Shown here in pieces: positions 7,367 through 15,829 of a stretch of 51,956 nucleotides of DNA. Position numbers and translations under genes: made by a program. This DNA is from BOG-908 sp964244615 (GTDB lineage: Bacteria; Pseudomonadota; Alphaproteobacteria; Acetobacterales; Acetobacteraceae). The notes beneath the pieces were generated by a model. The model worked only from the letters and a program-made list of their open reading frames with translations, had not been told where the DNA came from and made no database searches. The stretch's first letter is position 1. Every line of letters begins with the position of its first letter. The stretch is from assembly GCA_964244615.1 (NCBI GenBank), contig CAXTJP010000012.1:1-51956 (forward strand), written 5' to 3'.

Positions 7367-8775
7367 CTTCGAACGGCAATCGCCAGGTCGGCGCCAAACG
7401 CCGGCACCACGAGCGCCATCCGGCTGCAAGCCGCGCGACCGGCGACGCACCCCGACCGCGTGTCCCAGAACACCGCCTCGAAGCGGCCCTCGCCGAGGCA
7501 TGGCAGGCGCAACGTAAAACCAGGACGGACGCTGCCATCGACCTGCCCGGTCGCGGCCAGCAGCGCGGTGCGCAGCAGCCAGACGACGGCCTGGGCATCG
7601 TCGCCGCAGCCGAACGCCGCGATGGCCGAGCCGGCGTCGAGGTCCAGGACATTTCGGTCGAAGTGTCGCCAGTCGATCAGGGCGAGGAACCCCGACAGGG
7701 CCGATTGCGCCTGTCGCATACCCGGCGTCAGGGTGTGCGGCCGGCGGTTGGGCCAGCGCATGCCGCCGCCTGCCCCGCCGGACGCCAGGTGCGCCCACTG
7801 CATGTGCCGGAAATACTCGTCGTCGAACGCGGCGGGCAGCGTCTTGTGGCGGTCCTTGAAGGTGTGGATCGGGCCGTGCTCGGAATCGAAGAACGGCCGC
7901 CGGTCGGTGATCTCGGCCAGCGCGTTCCGCGTCAGCCGGCCCGCGGCCAGCGCCGGCGCCACCGTGTCGCGCGGGTCGTCGATGGTGCCTTCCTCGTAGA
8001 AATGGCTGTTGGCGAAATCGAGCGCTGGATGGCGGAAGATCGGCTGGTTCAGCTCGGGCTTCCAGATCAGCTCCGGCCCGAACACCGAGACGGTCTGCAG
8101 ATGGGCGCGGCCATGCAGCCTGGTCTCCAGCGCGCGCAGGAACGGGCCGACATCCTCGATGTAGTCGCCAAACGAGTCGCTGCGGTTGCCGCCCTGCGCC
8201 GGGTGCATCTCGTTCCACAAATCCCAGGCGAAGATCACCCCTGAGCCGCCCCAGCGCTCGGTGGCGAAAGCCAGCCGGCGCTTGACCAGCGCGCGTACGC
8301 CCGGGTGGATCATCAGCTGGGTGCGCGACGGGCAAGGGCCGCCATTGGCGCGGTTGTAGGGGTGGTGCTTCCAGCGCACCCAGGTGAAGAACGTGTCGAG
8401 CGGCGTCAGCAGCACGCGCAGCCCGGCGCGGCCGCACAGGGTGAACAGGTCGTCCCACAGCGCCACCATGGCCGGGTTGAAGCGGCCGGCCGGCCGCTCG
8501 AAGCCGCGGTGGTCGGTCTGGCAATACTCCATCATCAGCCGCAGGCAGGTGACGCCCTGCCCCGCGAGCCAGTGCAGGTGTCGCTCGACGCCTTCGAGGT
8601 CGCGACGCCGATAGAGCCCGGCCAGTTCGGGCCAGGTGACCGCGTCGTTCTGTCCGACCGGCGTCCACGCCAGCCCCGACTCGGTCTGGAAATAGGGGCC
8701 GCCCGGCGCCCGCTCGATCCAGGGCAGGTCTGGGCAGGACACGCCTGGCCGGGGCAGGTCCGGCGGGGAGGGCAT
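7348..8775 (-). CDS. Glycoside hydrolase family 5-like protein, no signal peptide
   Basis: A 475-residue TIM-barrel type protein resembling GH5 endoglucanases/mannanases. The early FQTESGLAWTPVGQN segment matches the barrel entry motif. WDLWNEMHP carries the probable acid/base (Glu189) and FFDSEHGPIH the probable nucleophile (Glu299). RLMMEYCQTD and TPLDTFFTW fit barrel strands. There is no signal peptide, so it is probably cytoplasmic or exported by another route; substrate is unknown. The ATG at 8775 begins 8 bp after the stop of the OmpA-like gene, so the two are probably one operon. The final residues (GLLF) and stop are encoded by dispersed repeat copy B, so the natural C-terminus may have been altered by repeat insertion. 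Confidence 0.72.
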   Translation of the reverse strand: MPSPPDLPRPGVSCPDLPWIERAPGGPYFQTESGLAWTPVGQNDAVTWPELAGLYRRRDLEGVERHLHWLAGQGVTCLRLMMEYCQTDHRGFERPAGRFNPAMVALWDDLFTLCGRAGLRVLLTPLDTFFTWVRWKHHPYNRANGGPCPSRTQLMIHPGVRALVKRRLAFATERWGGSGVIFAWDLWNEMHPAQGGNRSDSFGDYIEDVGPFLRALETRLHGRAHLQTVSVFGPELIWKPELNQPIFRHPALDFANSHFYEEGTIDDPRDTVAPALAAGRLTRNALAEITDRRPFFDSEHGPIHTFKDRHKTLPAAFDDEYFRHMQWAHLASGGAGGGMRWPNRRPHTLTPGMRQAQSALSGFLALIDWRHFDRNVLDLDAGSAIAAFGCGDDAQAVVWLLRTALLAATGQVDGSVRPGFTLRLPCLGEGRFEAVFWDTRSGCVAGRAACSRMALVVPAFGADLAIAVRREGLLF

Positions 8776-8782
8776 GCCCGGG

Positions 8783-9445
8783 CTACTTGCCAGGCGGCAA
8801 TTCCAGCACGTCCGCACGGTCGGCCGGCCCGCCAGCGAGGTCGGCCATGCCGCGGGCCACCGTCCTGATACGCTCCGAGACGATGCCGGCGTTGATCAGC
8901 ACGGCCCGTACGGCCAGCGCCCGGTCCAGCGACAGGCGACGCGGGGTCGACGGGTCGTCCGCGACGCCAGGTGCCCAGGCGGTGACGGCAATGGTCAGCG
9001 TGGGGTTGGCTGCCGCCCGCACGGCGACGAGCTTGATCGCGGCGAGCGTCGCCGGGTTGAGGTCGGCGGTGCCGGCGCCGAAGCTTATGCGCGTGCCGCC
9101 GGCGATGGCTGAGGCGGCACCCGGCGCGTCGGCCCGCACCGGCACCGGCGGCGGCGGTGGTGGCGCGTGGGCCGGCATCACGAAGGGCGGCGGCGCGATG
9201 ACCGGGTTGGCGGGTGCGACCGTCGGCATGGTGACCGGTGCATGCGGCTTCGCCGCGGCATGCGTCCTGGCCGGCGCGTGCGCCGCCTTGTGTCCTGGCC
9301 GGGCCGAAGGAATGGCGGGCTTGGCCGCATGCTGTGCGACCGCCGGCTTGCTGGCCGGCAACGAGTCGAGCGCGTGGTCGTCGGTGGTGACCTGGGCCAC
9401 GGCTACACAGGGAAGCAGCGAGAGGAGGATCAGCAAACGGCGCAT
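8783..9445 (-). CDS. Exported OmpA-like C-terminal domain protein
   Basis: A 220-residue protein with a signal peptide (MRRLLILLSLLPCVAVA), a long Ala/Pro/His-rich linker and a C-terminal domain of about 100 residues. That domain resembles OmpA/MotB-type peptidoglycan binding: an ISFGAGTADLN start, LTIAVTAWAPG, then RLSLDRALAVRAVLINAGI and RIRTVARG. The usual NxxLSxxRA signature is recognisable as LSLDRALAVR, but some binding residues differ, so peptidoglycan binding is not assured. I chose the ATG at 9445 because the signal peptide begins there; a start at 9514 would add residues before it. It lies upstream of the GH5-like gene with an 8-bp gap. Confidence 0.65.
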   Translation of the reverse strand: MRRLLILLSLLPCVAVAQVTTDDHALDSLPASKPAVAQHAAKPAIPSARPGHKAAHAPARTHAAAKPHAPVTMPTVAPANPVIAPPPFVMPAHAPPPPPPVPVRADAPGAASAIAGGTRISFGAGTADLNPATLAAIKLVAVRAAANPTLTIAVTAWAPGVADDPSTPRRLSLDRALAVRAVLINAGIVSERIRTVARGMADLAGGPADRADVLELPPGK

Positions 9446-9520
9446 CGGGCGGGTATAGGCAAAGCCGGCCAGCGGGGGAATGCACGCGCGCCCGCCCGAA
9501 ACGAAGCGAGACAAGATGGT

Positions 9521-10372
9521 TCAGGCTGCCGGGAAGTCGGCGCCGATCGTGGTCTCCTCCCAGGCGTCTATCTCGGCCTGCATGGCGGCGAACTTGCCGC
9601 GCACGAGGTTCAGCGCCTGCCGGCCGAGCAGCAGGTGCAGCGGCGGCGCCTCGCTCTCCACCGCCTTGATGATGGCGGCCGCAGCCCGTACCGGGTCGCC
9701 CGGCTGCTGGCCGGAATAGCCCGCGATGCCGCGGCGACGTGCGCCGGCGGTGTCGGCATAGGCGTCGATCGCGTGCTTCGGCTCCTTCAGCGAGCGGCCG
9801 GCCCAATCGGTGCGGAACGGCCCCGGCTCCACGATGGTGACGCCCAGGCCGAGCGGCCGCAACTCGCCCGCCAGCGCCTCCGAGAGGCCTTCGACCGCGA
9901 ACTTGGTGGCGTTGTAGAAACCGACGCCGGGAAAGCCGACCAGGCCGCCCTGCGAGGAGATGTTCACGATGTGCCCGCGCCCGCGCCCGCGCATGCCCGG
10001 CAGCACGGCCTGGGTCATCGCCACCAGGCCGAAGACGTTGGCCTCGAACATGGCGCGCACCTCGTGGTCCTCGCCCTCCTCGATGGCGGCCATGTAGCCG
10101 TAGCCTGCGTTGTTCACCAGCACGTCGACCGCACCGAAGCGCTGCTCGGCCGCCTCTACCGCGCCTGCGATCTGCTCCGGCCTGGTCACGTCCAGGGTCA
10201 GGGCCAGGGCGCGATCCGGCGCCTTGTCGGCCAGGTCCTGCACGCGTGCGGCGTCGCGCGCGGTCACCACGGCGCGTCCGCCGCGCTCCAGGATCTGGCT
10301 CGCCAGCTCCCGCCCGAAGCCGGTGGAGCAGCCGGTGATGAACCAGACGGATTGCGGGCCGATGGCGGGCAT
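9521..10372 (-). CDS. Short-chain dehydrogenase/reductase
   Basis: A classical SDR oxidoreductase of 283 residues. The NAD(P)-binding motif is TGCSTGFG near the N-terminus (WFITGCSTGFGRELA), followed by VLVNNAGYGYM, the catalytic Ser in VNISSQGG and the YxxxK active site in FYNATKFAVEG. The C-terminal part (VEPGPFRTDWAGRSL) is typical of the oxidoreductase/ketoreductase subgroup. Substrate is not predictable. The ATG at 10372 fits the family start. It is divergent from the debranching enzyme gene, across a 290-bp region that holds a strong hairpin and three tandem repeats. Confidence 0.88.
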   Translation of the reverse strand: MPAIGPQSVWFITGCSTGFGRELASQILERGGRAVVTARDAARVQDLADKAPDRALALTLDVTRPEQIAGAVEAAEQRFGAVDVLVNNAGYGYMAAIEEGEDHEVRAMFEANVFGLVAMTQAVLPGMRGRGRGHIVNISSQGGLVGFPGVGFYNATKFAVEGLSEALAGELRPLGLGVTIVEPGPFRTDWAGRSLKEPKHAIDAYADTAGARRRGIAGYSGQQPGDPVRAAAAIIKAVESEAPPLHLLLGRQALNLVRGKFAAMQAEIDAWEETTIGADFPAA

Positions 10373-10412
10373 GAGCGATCTCCGGACGGGTGGGCACCGC
10401 GTGCGCGCGGCA

Positions 10413-10449
10413 TGCGTCGAACGCCCCGCGATCCCGGGCGTTCGACGCA
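10413..10449. other. Strong inverted repeat, 14-bp perfect arms, in a divergent promoter region
   Basis: TGCGTCGAACGCCC (10413-10426) and GGGCGTTCGACGCA (10436-10449) are exact reverse complements with a 9-nt loop. It is not downstream of any gene, since it lies between two divergent starts. That makes an operator, or a 5' leader structure of the SDR transcript, more likely than a terminator. Function unknown. Confidence 0.6.
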
Positions 10450-10560
10450 AGCCTTCTGAGGGCAGCCCTGCGCCGCGCCGTCTTGACCGGCGCCGCGGCA
10501 ACGCTGTTTGGACATTGCAGGCCCGATCATTGCCGGGAACCTGCCGGCGTCGGGCGGTTA

Positions 10561-10640
10561 GAGAGAGTGTAAGGGCGGGCGTCCGCAAGAGAGTGTCAGG
10601 GCGCTCGTCCGCGAAAGAGTATTTAGGGCGCGCGTCCGCG
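10561..10640. repeat. Three tandem imperfect repeats (26, 26 and 28 bp)
   Basis: Units at 10561-10586, 10587-10612 and 10613-10640 share the pattern rAGAGTrt..AGGGCGnnCGTCCGC. They end 22 bp before the start of the debranching enzyme gene. Their position upstream suggests regulator binding sites, but nothing in the window names the regulator. Confidence 0.65.
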
Positions 10641-10662
10641 CTGGCACAGCATCGGAGACTTG

Positions 10663-12843
10663 ATGGATCAGGCGCCCGAACCCGACGATTTCGCCATCAC
10701 CGCGCAGATCTCCCTCGTCGAACACCGGTTTCGCACCCTCAAGCACAACGACATGTTCGGCGTGTTCGACCAGCGCGGCGACATAAAGCCTGGTCCGGGC
10801 GGAACCGAAGGCATCTACTTCAACGACACCCGCTACCTCTCGGAGTTCGAGCTGGTGCTGGGCGGACGGCAGCTCGTGCTGCTCAGTTCCACGCTGCGCG
10901 ACGACAACGCGACGCTCACCTGCGACCTCAGCAACCCCGACCTGCCGCATTTGGGCACGAGCGGGGATGGCCCGGCCGGGTTGCAGAACAACCTGATCCA
11001 CGTCCGGCGCTCGCGCTTTCTGTGGGAGGGCATCTGCCACGAGCGTGTTTCGGTGCGCAACTTCGACGTCGTCGCCCGCACCCTGCCGGTGGAGATACGC
11101 TACGGCGCCGATTTCGTGGACCTGTTCGAGGTGCGCGGCATGGCGCGCACACGGCACGGCCGACACGAGCCGGCGGTGGTCACGCTCCAGACGGTGACGC
11201 TCGCCTACACCGGCCTCGACCACCGGCGCCGCACCACCGATCTGCGCTTCGACCCGCCGCCCGAGCGCATCGACGAGGGCCGCGCGCTGTTCAACGTGGC
11301 GCTGCCGCCGCACGGCCGTTTCATCATCTATGTCGAGGCCATATGCGACGCCACGCCCAGCACGCGCCGGCCGTCGGAGGATTTCGTCTCCCGCATGGTG
11401 GAGCAGCGGCGCTGGATGCGGCAGCGCTCGGCCGTCGCGTCCGGCATCGAGAGCTCCAACGAGCTGTTCAACGAGGCCATGCGACGCGCCATCAGCGACC
11501 TCACCATGCTGACCACGGCGAAGCCGACGGGTCCTTACCCCTACGCCGGCATACCCTGGTTCAGCACGGCGTTCGGTCGCGACGCCATCCTGACGGCGCT
11601 GAACGTGTTGTGGATGGACCCAGAGATCGCCGCCGGCGTGCTGCGCTACCTGGCCGCCAACCAGGCGACGACCACCGACGCGGCATCGGACTCCGAACCG
11701 GGCAAGATCCTGCACGAGGTGCGCCGCGGCGAAATGGCCGAGCTCGGCGAGGTGCCGTTCAGCCGATACTACGGCAGCGTGGACGCAACGCCGCTGTTCG
11801 TGATGCTGGCCGGCGCCTATCTCGACCGCACCGGCGACCTGGCGACGATCGAGGCGATCTGGCCCAACATACGCGCGGCCCTGGCCTGGCTGGACGGCTG
11901 CACCGCGCGCGACCCCGGCGGCTTCGTCAGCTATTTCCGCCAGACCGAGGAAGGCCTGGCCAACCAGGGCTGGAAGGACAGTTTCGACAGCATCAGCCAC
12001 GCCGACGGCACGCTGGCCGTGGGGCCGATCGCGCTGTGCGAGGTGCAGGGCTACGTCTACGCGGCACGGCAGGCGGCAGCGCGCATCGCCCGCCGGCTGG
12101 GCCACGCCGAACAGGCGGCCGCCGAGGCCGACAAGGCCGAACGGCTGCGCGCCGCCTTCGAGACGCGGTTCTGGTGCGAGGACCTCGATACCTACGCGCT
12201 GGCTCTGGACGGCGCGGGCAAGCCCTGCCGGGTCCGTTCGTCCAACGCGGGGCACCTGCTGTTCACCGGCATCTGCACGCCGGCCCGGGCGCGGCGCCTG
12301 GCCGGCGGCCTGATGGGCAGCCGCCTCTTCAACGGCTGGGGCATACGCACGCTGGCCTCCGACGAGGCGCGCTACAACCCGATGAGCTACCATAACGGCT
12401 CGGTCTGGCCGCACGACAACGCGGTGATCGCGATGGGCCTGGCGCAGTACGGCCTCAAGCCGCAGGCCGAGCGCCTGTTCGGCGGCCTGTTCGACGCAGC
12501 ACTCTACGTCGATCTGCGCCGCCTGCCGGAGCTGTTCTGCGGCTTCGTGCGCCGCCGCGGCCAGGGGCCGACCTTCTACCCGGTCGCCTGTTCTCCCCAG
12601 GCCTGGGCCGCGACCGCGATGCACGCCGCACTCGGCGCGTGTCTCGGCCTGAGCTTCAACGCCGCCGAGCGCAGCGTGGTGTTCGACAGCCCGCGCCTGC
12701 CGGAGTTCCTGGGCGAGGTGACGTTGCACAACCTCCGGCTGGGCGACGCCCGTATCTCGGTGGTGCTGCGGCGCATGGGGTCTGAAGTCGCGATGAACGT
12801 GCTGGATCGGACGGGATCGATCCATGCGGTGATGCGCAGTTAG
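10663..12843 (+). CDS. Glycogen-debranching-type amylo-alpha-1,6-glucosidase
   Basis: A 726-residue protein with the bacterial glycogen debranching layout. An N-terminal beta-rich domain (FGVFDQRGDI, then GIYFNDTRYLSEFEL) leads to an (alpha/alpha)6-barrel with YAGIPWFSTAFGRDAI, SRYYGSVDATPLF, GWKDSFDSI and NGSVWPHDNA. GRD and GSVWPHDNA are conserved in this amylo-1,6-glucosidase group. The family acts on branched alpha-glucans or related oligosaccharides, in the cytoplasm because no signal is seen. I chose the ATG at 10663, with cggaga upstream; a TTG at 10660 adds one residue. No glycogen synthesis genes lie nearby. The three tandem repeats upstream may control it. Confidence 0.85.
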   Translation: MDQAPEPDDFAITAQISLVEHRFRTLKHNDMFGVFDQRGDIKPGPGGTEGIYFNDTRYLSEFELVLGGRQLVLLSSTLRDDNATLTCDLSNPDLPHLGTSGDGPAGLQNNLIHVRRSRFLWEGICHERVSVRNFDVVARTLPVEIRYGADFVDLFEVRGMARTRHGRHEPAVVTLQTVTLAYTGLDHRRRTTDLRFDPPPERIDEGRALFNVALPPHGRFIIYVEAICDATPSTRRPSEDFVSRMVEQRRWMRQRSAVASGIESSNELFNEAMRRAISDLTMLTTAKPTGPYPYAGIPWFSTAFGRDAILTALNVLWMDPEIAAGVLRYLAANQATTTDAASDSEPGKILHEVRRGEMAELGEVPFSRYYGSVDATPLFVMLAGAYLDRTGDLATIEAIWPNIRAALAWLDGCTARDPGGFVSYFRQTEEGLANQGWKDSFDSISHADGTLAVGPIALCEVQGYVYAARQAAARIARRLGHAEQAAAEADKAERLRAAFETRFWCEDLDTYALALDGAGKPCRVRSSNAGHLLFTGICTPARARRLAGGLMGSRLFNGWGIRTLASDEARYNPMSYHNGSVWPHDNAVIAMGLAQYGLKPQAERLFGGLFDAALYVDLRRLPELFCGFVRRRGQGPTFYPVACSPQAWAATAMHAALGACLGLSFNAAERSVVFDSPRLPEFLGEVTLHNLRLGDARISVVLRRMGSEVAMNVLDRTGSIHAVMRS

Positions 12844-12849
12844 GACTGC

Positions 12850-12870
12850 CTGCTTTCCTGAACGAAGCAG
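12850..12870. terminator. Short hairpin between convergent genes
   Basis: CTGCTT (12850-12855) and AAGCAG (12865-12870) pair over a 9-nt loop, in the 38-bp gap between convergent stops. There is no clear T-run, so terminator activity is uncertain. Confidence 0.35.
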
Positions 12871-12881
12871 ACAACCTTTGC

Positions 12882-13274
12882 CTAGACGAGCGGGCGGGGT
12901 CGGCCTTCCGCGTCGACCGCGACCATGACGAAGCGTGCCTTGGTGACGCGCTCGTGGCGTATCGGCATGGCGCGGCGGGCCCAGACGTCGACGTCGATCG
13001 TGATCGACGTGCGGCCTCTCTTCACGAGTTCGGTGTAGCAGCTCACCAGGTCGCCCACATGCACCGGACGCAGGAACACGAGGTCGGAGACCGCCACGGT
13101 CGCGACCCGGCCGGCGGCCACCTCATGGGCGGTCGAACCGGCGGCCATGTCCATCAGGCCCATGATCCAGCCGCCGAAGATGTCGCCGGACGCATTGGTG
13201 TCGGCCGGAACCGCCGACACACGCATCGCCAGTTCGCCGCGCGGCCCGCCCTCGTCGGGGGCGGCCTCCGTCAC
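12882..13274 (-). CDS. Acyl-CoA thioesterase, YciA-like hotdog protein
   Basis: A 130-residue hotdog-fold thioesterase that hydrolyses acyl-CoAs. The YciA pattern is visible: RVSAVPADTNASGDIFGGWIM at the N-terminus with the catalytic Asp in GDIFGGW, then MAAGSTAHEVA on the hotdog helix and LVFLRPVHVGDLVSCY. The length is normal. The start is a GTG at 13274 (an internal Met in the conserved region would cut the domain). It lies 11 bp after the L36 gene on the same strand, so it may be co-transcribed with it. Confidence 0.85.
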   Translation of the reverse strand: MTEAAPDEGGPRGELAMRVSAVPADTNASGDIFGGWIMGLMDMAAGSTAHEVAAGRVATVAVSDLVFLRPVHVGDLVSCYTELVKRGRTSITIDVDVWARRAMPIRHERVTKARFVMVAVDAEGRPRPLV

Positions 13275-13285
13275 GGCGACGCCGG

Positions 13286-13411
13286 TCAGCCCTGACGCGC
13301 CTTCATGCGCGGGTTCTTCTTGTTGATCACGTACACGCGGCCATGGCGACGCACGACGCGGCAGTTCTTGTCGCGCAGCTTGGCGGAGCGCAGGCTGTTG
13401 CGTATCTTCAT
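13286..13411 (-). CDS. rpmJ: 50S ribosomal protein L36
   Basis: The 41-residue L36 begins MKIRNSLRSAK and continues with RDKNCRVVRRHGRVYVINK. It keeps a single cysteine (Cys17), so this is the zinc-free form with the C-terminal extension common in alphaproteobacteria. An upstream in-frame start at 13525 would add non-ribosomal residues and is not used. It is expressed on the minus strand together with, or just ahead of, the YciA gene. Confidence 0.95.
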   Translation of the reverse strand: MKIRNSLRSAKLRDKNCRVVRRHGRVYVINKKNPRMKARQG

Positions 13412-13533
13412 GGCACGACCTTGGTGGCCCGGGCCGGCATGCGGTCCAGGTGAGTAATTCCGGAGCCGGCCGATACCGCCCGCCCTCCCCTCTGTCAAGG
13501 CGGCACCCCGCGCGCGGACCGTCAAGCGTTCAA

Positions 13534-13559
13534 AACCCGCTGGGCCGGCAAAGCGGGTT
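13534..13559 (-). terminator. Rho-independent terminator after the methyltransferase gene
   Basis: On the minus strand AACCCGCT and AGCGGGTT form an 8-bp perfect stem followed at once by TTTTG, a classic intrinsic terminator layout. It sits 10 bp after the methyltransferase stop and separates it from L36. Confidence 0.7.
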
Positions 13560-13568
13560 CCAAGGCAC

Positions 13569-14489
13569 TCAGGGGCGAATGGCGTGCCAGCGCACCAGGC
13601 GCATGCCCAGCCGTCGCATCAGCCGCATGCGTAGCAGCCATAGCTCGGCCTCGGCCACGAAGGCGGCGGCGTCATGAGCGGCGGGACGCGGGCCGGCCCC
13701 CATGCCGCGCACCGCGTCGCGCCACCCGGTCAGGGTCTGGGTCACGTGGCGGTCCGACAGATCCTCGACCACGCGCACGTCGAAGCCGAGGCGCTGCAGG
13801 CCGTCCGACAGGTCCTGCGGCCGCGGCAGGGCAGGCTGACGGTCGTCCAGGCGGCACCAGGCGGCAAATTCCCGGTCCCGCTCGCCCGGCGTCTCGTCGG
13901 CGACAAGCTCGGTCAACACGATCTGCCCCCCTGGGCTGAGCGCCGCGGCGAGCGCCGCCAGCAGCGGCGCCGGCGGATGGCCGCGCAGCGCTTCGAGCGA
14001 GAGGACATGGTTCGCACTGCGCGGCTTGAAGTCCGGACGCGTCCGGTCCCACTCGGCAATCGAGATGCGGTTGTGCGGATCGTTCCTGCCGCGCCGTGCG
14101 GCGGCCCGGGCGCTGAGCGCCTGGTCGGCCTCGAAGCTTGCGACCCACACGCCGAAACGTCCGCTGATGCTCTCCGCCGCGCCGCCGAGGCCGCCGCCCA
14201 GCAGCATGAGCGTGACGCTGGGTGACAGGCCGAGCGGCTTGACCAGACGCAGCGCCTCCGACGCGCCGCCCGGCGTGGCGAAGCCTTCCCCCCACAACGC
14301 CTCGACCGCCGCCACCCTGGTGCCCGGCCAGCGCTGTCGGGCGGGGGGCGTGATGCCGGTCGCCCATGCCGCCTGCCCCGGGCCGGGCCCTTCGACCGAC
14401 CCGACCGCCGCCGTTCGGATGTCGTCCTCAGCCGTGATCCAGCCCTGCATGTCGCCCACGGCCCCGCCGATTGACTCGATGCCGGCCAT
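13569..14489 (-). CDS. SAM-dependent methyltransferase, class I
   Basis: A 306-residue protein with the Rossmann-type SAM-binding loop LMLLGGGLGGAAES near residue 92 and a central acidic residue (FEAD) in the second strand. A post-motif strand SPGGQIVLTELV is typical of class I methyltransferases acting on small molecules or lipids. The C-terminal part is helical and Arg-rich. Substrate unknown. The ATG at 14489 is preferred to an upstream TTG at 14501. It is divergent from the small membrane protein at 14617, and a clear terminator follows at 13534-13559. Confidence 0.7.
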   Translation of the reverse strand: MAGIESIGGAVGDMQGWITAEDDIRTAAVGSVEGPGPGQAAWATGITPPARQRWPGTRVAAVEALWGEGFATPGGASEALRLVKPLGLSPSVTLMLLGGGLGGAAESISGRFGVWVASFEADQALSARAAARRGRNDPHNRISIAEWDRTRPDFKPRSANHVLSLEALRGHPPAPLLAALAAALSPGGQIVLTELVADETPGERDREFAAWCRLDDRQPALPRPQDLSDGLQRLGFDVRVVEDLSDRHVTQTLTGWRDAVRGMGAGPRPAAHDAAAFVAEAELWLLRMRLMRRLGMRLVRWHAIRP

Positions 14490-14616
14490 CCTGGCCTGCA
14501 AGCCTTACCAAACCATTGCCGCACCGGGACGACGGCGAGGGTCCGCCGGTTTACCGGGCGCTCCCGCCATGGCAGCACTGCCCCGGGCCGGTGGCACGGA
14601 CGGGAGCACAGGCGAG

Positions 14617-15042
14617 ATGCAAGGTTCGGACGGATCGAACGACGGGGGGGCATGGACCGGCTTCCTCGTCGTGGCCTTCGGCGTCGTGGGCCTGATCGGC
14701 GCGTTCGCGACGTTTGCGGCGCAACTGCCGTTCGACCGCGCGGCTGCACGCAGCGCGGCGCTGGACCAGGCCGTGGCCGCCTCCCACGACGCGCATCCGC
14801 AGACGGCGCTCGACGCGCTGCGCCCGCTGCTGGGCGACAGCGCCGACCGCGTGCTGGGCGGCCCCGGCGACATCGCCACCCGCGCCGCCGTCGAACGCAG
14901 CCGGATGCTGGCCGAACTGCACGCCGAATCAGTCGATTACGGGTTCCGCCTACGCTGCGTGATCGCCGCCTTCACCGCCACCGCCGCGCTGTTCGGCACC
15001 ATGATCCTGAGCATCGTGCGGCGCCGGACCGGTGCTGGCTGA
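14617..15042 (+). CDS. Small membrane protein, unknown function
   Basis: A 141-residue protein with a transmembrane segment near each end: GFLVVAFGVVGLIGAFATFA and, near the C-terminus, CVIAAFTATAALFGTMILSI. Between them is an Ala/Arg-rich helical stretch that could face the periplasm. I recognise no family. The start at 14617 is chosen over ATG 14569, which would add a Gly-rich unconserved stretch. The end overlaps the longest possible reading of the DsbA-like gene by 11 bp, but not its chosen start at 15107. Confidence 0.5.
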   Translation: MQGSDGSNDGGAWTGFLVVAFGVVGLIGAFATFAAQLPFDRAAARSAALDQAVAASHDAHPQTALDALRPLLGDSADRVLGGPGDIATRAAVERSRMLAELHAESVDYGFRLRCVIAAFTATAALFGTMILSIVRRRTGAG

Positions 15043-15106
15043 ACAGGCCGGCCCACCCTCGAATAGGGGCTGGTTGCCCGCCCTGGCGCGGTACAAGGTA
15101 ACCCTT

Positions 15107-15787
15107 GTGAACATCCTGGCTCCCCCGAAAGCGCGCCTGTCGATCGAGGTCGTGCACGACCTCGTCTGCCCCTGGTGCTACCTCGGCATCAGGCGGCTGG
15201 CCCGGACGCTCGCCAGGCGCCCCGACCTGCTGGTGGACGTGACCTGGCGGCCGTTCCTGCTGAACCCGGACATGCCGCGCGCGGGCATGTCGCGCACCGA
15301 CTACGTGCTGCGCAAATTCGGCGGCGAGGAGCGGGCGCGGCGCATGTACGCCTCGATCACCGAGATCGGCCGGGTGGAGGGCGTGATGTTCCGCTTCGAC
15401 CGCATCAGGCGCACCCCGTCCAGCGTGGACGCGCATCGCCTGGTGCGCTGGTCCGCCGCCTTCGGCCGGGCCGACGAGGTGGTGGAGGCCATCCTGGCCG
15501 CGCATTTCACCGACGGGCGCGACATCGGCGACCTGGCCGCGCTGACCGCCATCGCGTCCTCCTGCGGGCTGCGTGCCGCCTCGGCCCGCGCGTTCCTGGC
15601 CAGCACCGAGGGCACCGAGGCGGTGCACGCCGACAACCTGCGGGCGCACCGGCTGGGCATCAACGGGGTGCCCTGCTTCGTGGTATCCGGCTGCCATGCC
15701 ATCGCCGGGGCGCAGGAGCCCGAGGTGATCGAGCGCCTTCTGGACGTGGCGGCCGCCGACATACTGGACGGCGACCGTGTCGATTGA
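15107..15787 (+). CDS. DsbA-family oxidoreductase (FrnE-like)
   Basis: A 226-residue thioredoxin-fold protein with the active site CPWC in DLVCPWCYLGIRRL, the DsbA/FrnE pattern for cytoplasmic 2-hydroxychromene-2-carboxylate-isomerase-like or disulfide-handling enzymes. The later VPCFVV segment carries the cis-Pro typical of the fold. No signal peptide, so it is cytoplasmic. GTG at 15107 is preceded by aaggt at a good distance; starting at 15032 would add a Pro/Gly-rich non-family stretch. It ends at a strong hairpin shared with the convergent glycosyltransferase gene. Confidence 0.85.
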   Translation: MNILAPPKARLSIEVVHDLVCPWCYLGIRRLARTLARRPDLLVDVTWRPFLLNPDMPRAGMSRTDYVLRKFGGEERARRMYASITEIGRVEGVMFRFDRIRRTPSSVDAHRLVRWSAAFGRADEVVEAILAAHFTDGRDIGDLAALTAIASSCGLRAASARAFLASTEGTEAVHADNLRAHRLGINGVPCFVVSGCHAIAGAQEPEVIERLLDVAAADILDGDRVD

Positions 15788-15790
15788 ACC

Positions 15791-15829
15791 GCTGTGCTGG
15801 CCCGGGGCTCATGTGCCCGCCAGCACAGC
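15791..15829. terminator. Bidirectional hairpin between convergent genes
   Basis: GCTGTGCTGGC (15791-15801) and GCCAGCACAGC (15819-15829) are exact reverse complements over 11 bp, with a further CGGG/CCCG core inside. The hairpin overlaps the last codons of the glycosyltransferase gene (stop at 15809) and follows the DsbA-like stop by 3 bp. No T-run is seen. Confidence 0.6.

Noticed and set aside
10561..10640. Tandem repeats as a small CRISPR array
   Set aside because: The units abut with no spacers, and no cas gene is present.
13286..13411. L36 without a zinc site as a sign of zinc-dependent regulation
   Set aside because: The single-Cys form is normal in alphaproteobacteria; no second L36 or Zur box is in view.
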